DNA of 64,000 nt, taken from positions 16,407,001 to 16,471,000 of the forward strand of contig BSBM01000179.1 of NCBI GenBank assembly GCA_027924585.1, read 5' to 3'. The position numbers were made by a program, and so were the translations under genes. Shown here one piece after another: positions 46,416 to 56,647 of the stretch; position 1 is the stretch's first letter; each line of letters starts with the position of its first letter. Source of the stretch: Larix kaempferi. Its lineage: Eukaryota > Streptophyta > Pinopsida > Pinales > Pinaceae. The notes beneath the pieces were generated by a model. The model was not told the DNA's origin, did not search any database, and was given only the letters and a program-made list of their open reading frames with translations.

Positions 46416-47429
46416 TAATATTCCCAAATTTTTCTATGGACTTAGTAAGGTCTTTGGCCTAAGTCTCTCAAACATTTTCTCAGGAGGAATTATCTAGGAG
46501 GTGGAAAAGGTTGATAATTTGCATATATATTTTTGCCTAAGGTTAAAATTGAATATTAATGGGACAAGGTGGGCCAGATGGAAAGGTAAAATTCCAAATT
46601 CAAATTGCTAAGGAAAATATTAATTTGGGAATTAGTTTTCAAAAGTTTGACATGCATCAAAATGATCAAATTATCTAAGGAAAAAGTTTGTCCACAAGTT
46701 GGAAGAAGGTTTCACCAAGGTGTGAATGGGTTCATTAGGAAACCAAGGAGGTCTTATCATGTGTTTGAATAGTCAAAAGGATGCCTAGGATAGTTATGGA
46801 CCAAAATAAGTTGTAATCCTTTGGATTTGGCCATTTCCTTAAAACCAGGGGTGCATGTGGATACTCCATTATGATAATGAACCTAAGTCCTTTTTACTAA
46901 TAAGGCTAATTAAATGATGGGATAATTGGTAAAGGAGGTTGAGGGCACATTCACGAAGGTCAAGTGGTTAGATGGCATATTCATGAAGCTGAAAGTGGTT
47001 AGAGGGAACACTCATGAAGGTAGTGGAGAAATTATGAACCACCAACTTCCCAGTGCATGGTTTTGGGATGCAAATGGTATTGGACCATGGTATTAGAGAT
47101 ATATCAAGTTTAAAAGGAGCATAAATGTGCACTAGTAGAGGTTTTTGATGGATTTTTATTATATTGGAGTTACTGAGGATTCTCTTTGTTTGGGTGATGT
47201 TCCCCTTACATACCAAGAGGGTGATGGACCCCTCATTCCCACACTAGTTGTATATTCAACTAGACATTGAGTAGGAAGGAACTCAACCTTTCTCACTAAG
47301 TATATTTTATATTTCTGATGTCAATTGCAGTTCCTTCTGTTTCCAATCTTTGTGCTTATGTTTTGATGTACTAGTTTTCCTAGTAATCTTGTCAAGAAAT
47401 ACAAGAATAAATTTGTTGGCTTGATGCTT
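46416..47429 (+). repeat. LTR-like segment A
   Basis: Starts TGTAATATTCCCAAATTT, the head type seen on several LTRs here, directly after the copia relic. Near 47185-47215 it has TTTGGGTGATGTTCCCCTTA, similar to TTTGGGCAATGCTCCCCTTA near the end of segment B (49645-49665), so the two may belong to related families. Its right end is not clear; segment B begins at 47430. Confidence 0.4.
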
Positions 47430-49722
47430 TGTCATGTCCCCAATTTTGAATCAGTCAGTTCCCATGGGTAAAGGGGACAAAATTGTCCCTAGGGATATTA
47501 ATTTGATTTAATTTTGTAATCATAGAATAAAATTAGCCTAAGTCTAGTATATGAGATAATTTAATTAATTTTAAATTATTTTTATAAATAAATATTCCTA
47601 AAAATTGTGCAAGTGGGCCAAGAGGGCATCCTCATGAGGATAACCTTGATAAATTGGAAATGAGGACAAGAAATTAGCAAGGTGGATAAATCAACCTGTT
47701 GGATATAGAAACATATCAAAAGCATGCAGGTGTAAGAAGTTGTTGGGCATGGCCCAAGTTGGCACATTTTTATGAAGTACAATTTTGTCAAGAGCACAGT
47801 TCGTATTGTGTAGTCAGATATGAGCAGTAAGTAGTACGAATTCCAGTCACAGTGCAGTTATACTGATGCGCAATGCCAGCGCAGCATCTAATTTTGGCAA
47901 AGGTTGAGCAATCGAAAGCGACCAGTTTTGGGTAAGCGACTCCAGTATTTATGATAGTTGGGTAAGGAGCAGCGAGGAGGCAGGTGAAAGCGACCTGTCA
48001 GTGAGAGTGGCGAAAAACCATTGGAATCTAAGACACGGTTCGATAGTGACAGGAAGGCTAAAGGGGTGGAAAGCGACACTCCATGATGTAGTTGGAATTG
48101 GTTTTGCGACTGTCAGAAGGTTGTTAGAGCACGGAATGGTCAAACAAGGTGACCAGAGGCACATGGAGTAGCTATCGACTACGACAGGTCAGGGTGGTGG
48201 TTAACCACACCATTTTTGGTACCTTAGGGTTTGCTTTATCCCCCATGCATTGTAACAGATGTGACCTAAGGGCACGATCTATATAAGGGGCATCTTTTGT
48301 AAGGGAAAGGGTTAATATTTGTTTTGGGTTATTGATCAGTTTTGTTGATCTTTGTTGAAAGACTATTGTAAAGAGGCCCTGTAGCTGTGTGCGCAGAGAC
48401 CCATTGAAGAGAGAAGAGAGTTTGCAGCTTACTGCACAGACTGGAACTATTGAACCCTTCCCATTTATAATAAACAACAGTTCCTGTGGACATAGCTCCC
48501 ATCCTGGGGGTGAACCACATTAAATCGTTGTGTTGTGTGATTGAATGTATATTTGCTTTTGTTGAATGGTTAAGTTCTTGCTTATGAGTAAACGTATATT
48601 CATTTTTGTATGTATTCTCCATAAGAACGAACAATGGGACTAATATGTTAAGTGTTGAACATGTATGCACAAATGTTGAATGTGCGAGTATTTCTGAGTA
48701 AGATGAATGCATGAGTATTGGGTAGCCACTAAGTCAGCGCAGTCTGTATAAGTGTAATTCCCTTGAAGCGCAACACCAGAGGTGCGCAATTGCATTGTAG
48801 CTCATCGCATCGCATAAGTCACAAGGTATACAACCTAATATGCTTGGTGAATGCCTAATATTACACTAAGTGAAGTATGTCGAAGTTGTATGATGGTTAA
48901 AGAGGTAGTGCATTATTCAGTTGCATTGTCCTACTGTCAAGTGGCTGTTCCGAGCCGCGCAATCCTTGTGCATGCTATCATATAAGTAACAATCGCAAAG
49001 TAGGCGAACTTCACGCAGTCTCCCATTTTGTTGAACCGTGCATCACCTGGTTGTGGAAAACTGATTCCGCAATCTCCCCATAACTTCACCTTGGGCGAGA
49101 CCTCAGTCTGCTCGTAGATTGTTGCCAAATGGGCCGGTGAAAAAGGGGGTTTTGTTGGTTCCCTGAACCGTGCAAACTCTGGGTCTATCTTGAAAATTTA
49201 AAGAACATTACACAAGCCAACAAATGGTTCCATTTCCGGGACTATCTTGAAAAGTTAAAGAATAGTACACGAGCCAACAAAAGTTTCCAAAAGCAGGAAA
49301 TTAGAAATATCTAGGAAAAGCTAAAGAGGGCGCAGTTTCCAAACGGAAGCTCAGTTTACAAAGCCGGAAGATCTAACAAAGTATGAAACATATTAAGATA
49401 AAGGGGTGCACATTTTCTAAAGGAAATAAAATCTTGTAAGGAAAAATCAAGGCAAGTATATCCACTCATGGGTGGCCCATTTGGAAGGGGTCTCACAGGT
49501 CACCAAACTATTCAACTTGCTCAACAGGTCACCCTAAATTATATAAAAGAATGATTCCAACTCCAATTCACATATTTTTACCATTTTGTAATTGAATGTG
49601 AGAGCTTTAGCTTCTCTTATTGAGTGATGTGCCTCAACCTTGCTTTGGGCAATGCTCCCCTTAGCCATTATTGTTTCAATACATATTCCACTCTCTCTTG
49701 CAGGTACTGAAGACTATTGTAT
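47430..49722 (+). repeat. LTR-like segment B, split by the solo LTR
   Basis: Head TGTCATGTCCCCAATTTTG at 47430, interrupted at 47741-49279, resuming to about 49722. The second part has a TATA box (ATTATATAAAAG, 49537-49548) and a polyadenylation-like U3-R-U5 layout, ending where a copia LTR starts at 49723. Confidence 0.5.
47741..49279 (+). repeat. Solo gypsy LTR, same family as 6264-7760
   Basis: Starts TGTTGGGCATGGCCCAAGTT and follows the minus-strand LTR at 6264-7760 block by block. It has a TATA box TATATAAGGG at 48281 and AATAAA-like ATAATAAA near 48468. A first LTR end (CCAACA at 49222) is followed by AATGGTTCCATTTCCGG, which matches the primer-site region of the left element. Then the last 57 bases of the LTR are repeated, ending CCAACA at 49279. 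Flanks GAAGT (47736-47740) and AAAGT (49280-49284) fit a target duplication with one change. No internal gene follows. Confidence 0.75.
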
Positions 49723-50412
49723 TGTTAAATTTTCAGAATTTACTTCAATCTAATCTAGGATCTTAACTGAGAGAACAACATGTACAGCAAATCTACAGCA
49801 TATCAATCATGGACACAATAATGCAAGCACACAAGAGACACAGAGTTTACTTGGGGAAAACCATAAAGGTGAAAAACCCCAATAACTTCCTCAGAGATAG
49901 ATAGAGCAATGATACAACCAGAATACAGGAGATAGTCTTCTCCTAGCAGCAGAGCCTCCTCCTCCACAAGTGCACCACTCTCCCAAGTGTGAGTGAGAGA
50001 ATAGAATGTATAAAATGAGAGAGACACACTCTCTATTTATACACTAACTTGACTTGACCTTTACTCAACTAGGTCGGCCTCAACTTAACCACTTAACATA
50101 ATGCTGACTGGGCCGACCCCCAATAGGGTGGTCTAATAACCCTTTGACCCACATGGCCGACCCCCAATAGGGAGGTCTAATAACCCTTTGACCCACATGA
50201 CTTATACAGGGCCGACCTCAACAAGGTGGTCTAATAACCCATCAAGTATAAGTTATGACACTTACAATATAAATGACGACACTTCTGTATAGAGGAACAA
50301 TAAAATCTCTATAGGAATACAACCACTTCCGTATAGAGAAATAATAACATCTCTATAGGAATACAATATACATATATGTGAAATACATTTCGAAGTTAAA
50401 TATACATCAACA
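49723..50412 (-). repeat. 3' LTR of the minus copia copy
   Basis: 690 bp. On the plus strand it starts TGTTAAATTTTCAGAATT and ends ATATACATCAACA, the reverse complement of the LTRs at 55481 and 62090. It has extra copies of a CCGACCCCCAATAGGGTGGTCTAATAACCC-type unit (50114, 50158, 50212) where the others have one. Confidence 0.85.
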
Positions 50413-50599
50413 CTCCCTCTTAACTAGGAATGTATTTCTTGACACAGGTCTTCTAGCACAAGTCATCTTCTCTGGATCATCATCACTGCTACTGCTATCT
50501 CAATCAATCTCTGAATCTACTCGTTATAGGAAGTTATATAGAGCCAGTCCTTTTTCATACTGGATGTAGGCCCACCACCCGCAGGTCTTCGTCATCACT

Positions 50600-51260
50600 G
50601 GCCATACTGTGGAAATCTCAGGACTTATTACATGCATCACAAAACCTTAAAAGAGTCTCTTGACTAGCAAGAACCCTAAAGAGCATCTGAGGCCTTTTTC
50701 ATCTTGTCCAGATCTCCAGGACTTATTACATGTGACCCCACCACAAAACCTCAAAAGAGAATCCCAGGAATGATTACGAGAACAAGGCTCAACCTATCGG
50801 ATCTCCTAGGGCACAAATTACATGTGGTCACCACAAAACCTCGAAAGAGCATCCCAAGACTGATTACGAGCACAAGGCTCAACCTATCGGATCTCCCGGG
50901 GCACAAATTACATGTGGTCATGGAAAAACCTTGAAAGAGCATCCCAGGACTGATTACGAGCACACGGCTCAACTTATCGGATCTCCCAAGGCACAAATTA
51001 CATGCCATAGGACAAAACCTAGAAAGAGCATCTGCCAGATATCCCAGGGCACAAATTACATGCCACAGGAAAAAACTCGAAACACTATCTGCAAATATCC
51101 CAGGGCACAAATTATATGTCCTCCCAAGCAAAAGCTCGAAAGAGCATTTTCCAGATATCCCAGGGTACAAATTACATGCCATAGGAAAAACCTCGAAAGA
51201 CTATATACAAATCTCCCAGGGCACAAATTACATGCTTATCTGCACAACCTATTCCACGGC
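50600..51260 (-). repeat. Tandem repeats in the 3' UTR of the minus copia
   Basis: Units of about 60-75 bases built on GGGCACAAATTACATG and AAACCTCGAAAGAGCATCCC (for example 50811, 50891, 50991, 51046, 51109, 51166, 51219 for the first motif). They correspond, reverse complemented, to the repeats at 61320-61870 in the plus copy. Confidence 0.8.
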
Positions 51261-51298
51261 CACATAGTATCAACCTGATACTCACCATACTTCATCCT

Positions 51299-51880
51299 AG
51301 TGTACACATGATCATCCTGATCATCATCACTGCAACATCTTGTTGCATGTCATCTGGAGCAACATCCTGAAGCTCGTCATCCATGATCATACAATGCATC
51401 TACCTGATGCATACCAAGTATCTACTTGATACATATCATCATACATGATCCTCCTAATCATACAATGCATCCACCTGATACAAATACAAATACATGATCC
51501 TCCTGATCATACATGATACATATCAACATACATGATCTACCTGATCATACAATGTATCCACCTGATACATATACATATACATGGTCCAAGCATCCAACAT
51601 GATGCATACACAAAATACATACAAATGATCCAACCGATCATATCCAGCATCCAACATGATGTGTACATACATATAAACAATCCAACTGATCATATCCAGC
51701 ATCCAACATGATGTATATACAAAGCAGTAACTGGAGCATTGTCCTGATGCTCATCATCCATGATCGTCCTGATCATCATAGGATCGTCCTCTTCAGATCA
51801 TCTCATCGTCCATGAAGCACAGCCCAGATGCACATCATCCAACACTTACACCACCGACATGGGAGAACACATCTACCACC
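51299..51880 (-). other. Hairpin array in the 3' UTR of the minus copia
   Basis: Repeated short palindromes with a five-base centre, for example ATGATC-ATCCT-GATCAT (51308-51324), ATGCATC-TACCT-GATGCAT (51394-51412) and GTATC-TACTT-GATAC (51418-51432), and many more to about 51860. The arms differ from one hairpin to the next but stay complementary. It is the counterpart of 60822-61280. Confidence 0.85.
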
Positions 51881-52024
51881 ATTCGGGGAAGGCTCTAACC
51901 CCTAATTTTTCACCATGGGAGAACACATATACCACCATGTGAAAAATGGCTCAGCAATTACATCACGACCAAGGGAGAACACATCAACCATGTCAGAAAA
52001 GCTCATGTGCATCTGCATCTTCAG

Positions 52025-52965
52025 GACTCGTCACTTCCCTTTGGAAGGAACCTCAATCTGAAGTGCACCAAGCCTCTCTCTAAAGTACTCAAACTGCACT
52101 CTGGCCAATGGCTTGGTCAATACATCTGCAACCTGCTCATATGTCGCAACATACCCTGCTTTGGCTGTACTCAGTTCTACGTAGGACTGCTTCCTGCTAA
52201 GCCAAGAGATCACACCTGATCCCTATCTACAACACTGCCTGCCCAATCTGAATCAACATAACCCTGCAGGTTAAACTTTTGATTCGCATCATACTTGAGC
52301 TCATAATCAACTGTACCCTTCAGGTACCTCAGAATATTCTTTACAACAACCAGGTGAACACCCCTCGGGTCCGTCAGGAACTGGCTCAAAGTGTTCACCG
52401 CAAAGAAAATATCTGGTCTAGTGTTCTTCAAGTACATAGAGGACCCAATCATCTGATGATACATAGTGACATCAACCAGAACATATGAAGCATCACATAG
52501 AAAGTTCAGGTTCGATGCCATAGGTGTGGCCATGGCCTTGCAGTCCATCATCCCGAACCTCTTCAGGATCTCTACTGCATACTTCCCTTGTCCAAGGAAG
52601 ATTCCATCTGCACTCTGCCACACCTCCATGCCAAAACAAAATAGTGCATCATTCCCAAGTTCTGCACATATGTGACTCCCTGTCATGTGTCTCAAAACCA
52701 AGTGGCTACTCCACATACACTTCTTCTTCAACTGCACCATTCAAGAAAGCTATCTTGAAATCCATCTGGTGTATCTTCTATTTCATCACTTTTATATTTC
52801 TCTATGCTACCATCTGCAGCATGCTTGATCTTGATAGATCCATATGGAAGTTATAAGAAACTTCCCTTCAGGTCTTGGGACTACATCCCAAACATCATTC
52901 TTCATGATCGATGGATCATGGCATTCTTCCCATATCCTGGGAACTTCAATATCTTCAATAGATAA
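52025..52965 (-). pseudogene. pol: RT/RNase H remains of the minus copia
   Basis: From 52960 downwards: SIMKNDVWDVVPRPEGKF, KIHQMDFK, LGFETHDRES, then GMEVWQSADGIFLGQGKYAV, FGMMDCKAMATPMAS, MYHQMIGSSMYLKNTRPDIFF, RYLKGTVDY, DSDWAGSV, WLSRKQSYVELSTAKAGYVA and ADVLTKPLARVQFEYFRERLG. Compared with the plus copy, four blocks are missing: the FAPVA region of RT, the part from YGLKQAPR through YVDD, the KSTSGCCF block, and most of RNase H between AGYVA and ADVLTK. The catalytic YVDD is gone. An in-frame stop and several shifts remain. Confidence 0.88.
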
Positions 52966-53374
52966 TTTTGTTGCTGAACAAATGTTGTAGTTCTTCTTTT
53001 GTAGGTGATGGCATACGATCTTTCCTACAAAACAAGTTAAATTGCATGATTAGAAAACATCTCATAGTTTTCAGAACAAATTCTTACACATAAAGAAATA
53101 TGTCATACAGTCATGCAATTATCTTAGCCAATGCTTATATACAACATTTATCCATATCCCGTAACTTTCTAGATGCCTTCCAATCTCTACAAGAACATTG
53201 TTAAGAGTGTGCACAACTCCTAACATGTCAGCAAAGAGGTTTCATTCTAGATAAGTAGCAATGGAATGTTGTACAGTGCCATAGGCCACTTACCCATGTA
53301 TATTAGTAGTATATTGTTCATCAATGCAACTATGCATAATACACAACCTAATTCTAGGAACATAAGCATATACA

Positions 53375-53563
53375 TCATTGAATAACATTATGTAAGAAAT
53401 GACAATTCAAATACTTATCTTTGTTTGGTTGCTGGGTGGACTCCCTCTGAATCTTTGCAACTCCATTCTGATGTGGATTGTGAGAAGTGGTCAACTCCCT
53501 CTGAGTATCTGCATCCTTGCAGAAACTACTGAAGTGTGCTCCTTTGCTTTCTTGCAGGAACAA
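53375..53563 (-). pseudogene. pol: Integrase fragment of the minus copia
   Basis: FCKDADTQRELTTSHNPHQNGVAKIQRES aligns with the FCKDAGI.RE.T..YNPQQNGVAER.NR region of copia integrase around its catalytic Glu. Here the usual ER is IQRE, so the Glu context is altered. It is separated from the RT remains by about 400 bases of unrelated-looking AT-rich sequence (52970-53370). Confidence 0.55.
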
Positions 53564-53600
53564 CTGGAGTGAGCTCCCTCTTGATATTTGCTTCCTGGAT

Positions 53601-55480
53601 TACCTATCCTTGAACTTACATCCATATTTAATCACTATGCATGCTTATTAGTATCATCATTGTGTTATCCTTGAGGTCTCATACATAACCACACATTTAT
53701 TAGTATAATATTAATACTATCAAAACACAATAATCTTAAACATGTATAGTCATGATCATTCACAGATAATAAACATTAGTATTCAAGGTTTCAGGGAAGT
53801 CTTCTTTTACTCATGTATATTCTTATTTGATCATAGGACTCTTCTGATTAGTTAAATCATCAATTATGGTAAGAAACATAATATGCATACAGCCATGACT
53901 ATTCAAACCTATTACTTCATGAATAATAATTATCAACAACACAACAGTATAAGATCCTAACAGAAGGTAGGATTCTAGCTTGATATAGGAAAAACATACC
54001 TAGATTAGCATGCTAGCTAGTTATGTCTAACATACCCGCATAATGTCTTCTGGTTCTCTTCAGTGACTTGTGATAGTAACCTGCATGTCTCATAGGTTAA
54101 CCATTGTAGGACCAAGTTATACATACCTCAAAAGTAGATCTTATATGTGATCCATGACAATGGATGAATCTTTGTCTTCATGTCACCATGATCATATGTT
54201 CTTGAAGGGATGTACAATTTTTATTATGAAAATATTAATATAAAATACAGCTAGCTATGGTTGAGGAAAGCATTGAAGAGAACAAGGAACTATGGATTCA
54301 CTAGTGAGAAGGAAAGGGGGATGTAGATAGACTAAGGGGGCTTATAACATGACTTTAGCCCAACCTTGAGCCGAAAGTAGCTTTATTATATTTTAATCAT
54401 TATTACCTTTTTTATTAACCATAATACTTAGTTGTGTGCAAAAAGGGAATTAGTGCATGGGTTGATGCGAGTCTTTTGGGAGACCATGTGTGGGTGAAGT
54501 TGGCCATGCAAGAAATTAGTGCATGGATTTTGACATGGTACTTTTGGGGAGATCACGTGTGGGTGAAGTTGGTCATGCAACATGCAAAAAGAATTCAAGA
54601 TACATGGAAGCTATGAGGGGGTTAGTTTTGGACATGAACTATTTTTTTCTTTGCAGAGTGTGGGAGTTCTGAAATTAATCATTCGACTTTGATTAGGAAT
54701 TGAATTTTGATATTTGTTGGGTGTTGACTTCCTTTCCATATTCATAAATGTTCCACAAGTGAAACAACGAACTGTGTATGAACCTTGGTGGAGTTTTTGG
54801 TGTTGGTTAACAGTGTGGTTATTTCACTGTTTTTCTCTTGGAAAAGAAATCAAGGAAGGAAATGTACTATTTGGTATGTAACTAGTTGGTGCCAGATTCT
54901 TGAATTATTGAGAAAGAACCATGTTGTTTTTGTGTGGAAATGGTGAGTGCCAAATTTATGAAAGAAACCTAGTGAGGATTAACCTATTCACCTATTTATT
55001 ATCATTTGACAACCTTGAGTGTTCTTTCAGTGAATTCATAGTCTCAGCTTAGGGGTGGCACCTTGCTGAGAGATTTATGAGCAAGGAATCCTATGGTTGG
55101 GTGGAGCATCCCTCACGCATATCTAGTTGATCCAACTGACAACTTTTCATATAAGTCCTGCATTATAAGTCTTGCATGTGATAGTTAGCATGCACGAGTT
55201 TAATAACTGGATTATTCTTTGAAGAATGAAAATTCTTGTGTTAACTCAACTATTATGCAGAATTGTATGCCCTGGTTTAGTTATTATTTCCATTTATGAT
55301 TTTAATGATCTCTGAAGGATCTAGTTTATGAATTGTATTGAATATGAAGCTTGTGTTTTGGATATTAATGTGAATTCTAACGTATTTGTTTATTCACAGT
55401 CTCATGAATGCATATGTAACAAATGACTAAGAATGCATAATGTAACAAATGATCTAGACTTATAGTGTTAAATGCAATGG
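53601..55480. other. Unassigned stretch between the two copia copies
   Basis: No gene or domain seen. One feature is a two-copy tandem duplication of about 80 bases at 54445-54590 sharing GAATTAGTGCATGG and GTGTGGGTGAAGTTGG.CATGCAA. The rest is AT-rich with short open frames only. Confidence 0.4.
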
Positions 55481-56091
55481 TGTTTTTTGATGTATATGTA
55501 ACTTTAGAATGTATTTCATCTGTGTATTTTATAAATATTTATTGTACCCTATAAGAGATGTGTTATTCCTCTATAAGGAAGTGTTGTCATGTGGATTGAC
55601 AAGTGTCACAAGTGTGTGTACTTGCCGATGGGTTATTAGACCACCATGTGTGGTGTCGGCCCTGAAATATATATATTATATTGTGGATGTATCTAGACAG
55701 ACAAGTCGGCCCCATAAGGTCACTGGGCAAACAAGTTAAGTATAAATAGAGATCAGGAGATCTCTATTTGGATCATTCAAAAAGTCATATCTCTCTCACT
55801 CAAAAAGTGGCGCACTAGTGAGGAGGAGGATCATCTGCTACTAGGAGACTATCTCAAGTGTATTTTGGTTGTACTTTGGTTGAGCCATTTCTCTCTCTAT
55901 CTCTGAGGAAGTTGTGGGGTTTTTCACCTTAGGGTTTTCCCCACGAAAACTCTGTGTCTCTTGTCTCTCATGCTTTTGATTCTTGTGATGCTTGTCATGC
56001 TTATTGTGATTGTTATGCATTGATATACTGTATATGTTATTCTCTCAATAAAGATCCACGAGTATTGGGAATTAATGCTCAAAATTTAACA
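55481..56091 (+). repeat. 5' LTR of the plus copia
   Basis: 611 bp, TGTTTTTTGATGTATATG... to ...CAAAATTTAACA. TATA box TATAAATAG at 55741-55749. It has four extra T near its start and an 11-base TTGTACTTTGG block near 55866 that the 3' LTR lacks. Confidence 0.9.
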
Positions 56092-56103
56092 TGGTATCAG
56101 AGC
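56092..56103 (+). promoter_or_regulatory. Primer binding site of the plus copia
   Basis: TGGTATCAGAGC immediately after the LTR end ...TTTAACA; the initiator Met tRNA site. Confidence 0.95.
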
Positions 56104-56647
56104 TAACCTAAGAAGAAGACATTTTGCAGTGACTAAAACTTGAGTTTCTTGTTTATTGGGTTTCTCTACACAGATTTTGGAAAAGCAGTATAGTAGATTG
56201 ACTCTACTCATCAAGGAGAATCTATCTGCCCAATCAAAATTCAATTCTGAGCATTTTTAGATTTGGCCCTAAAAATTAGGGTTTCCACAAAAATAGGAAT
56301 TTCTGAAATCTGAAGACATAGCTGGAAGCTCCTTGCAAAAATAGAAGTTTAGAGATTTGAATCGAGATTTTTGGCTGGCTAGATCTCTGGGAAACTCAAA
56401 CCCTAATTCAGGGCTCTCCCCAATGAACCCTAGAGGACAAAAAGGAAACTGTGAAGGGTAAAACTTTGTTGATCTCAAATTCTGAATACACCAAGCTGAT
56501 CAGCTCATCAAGGCGCATCTTTCTATCCTTTTCAGAAATTTTAAATTCACATTTTGAATTTTTAGGGTTTTTCCGACAAACCCTAATCCGGGACCAAATC
56601 CAGTTTTCAGCATTTCAAGTGGTAAGACCTAAATCGTTTCTATTTCC

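Larger units (their letters stand above)
49723..53600 (-). mobile_element. 5'-truncated, internally deleted copia element (family of 55481-62686)
   Basis: Minus orientation: integrase fragment (53563-53375), RT/RNase H remains (52960-52031), 3' UTR with hairpins and tandem repeats (52025-50413), polypurine tract AGTTAAGAGGGAG, 3' LTR (50412-49723). The protein text that remains, the 3' UTR and the LTR all align with the plus-strand element at 55481-62686, showing one family. The 5' LTR, gag and protease are absent. At least four coding blocks are deleted in the pol remains. Confidence 0.85.

Noticed and set aside
56269-56478. Minus-strand frame in the copia leader as an antisense gene
   Set aside because: It is short and without any motif, and lies in the leader between primer site and gag, where chance frames are expected.
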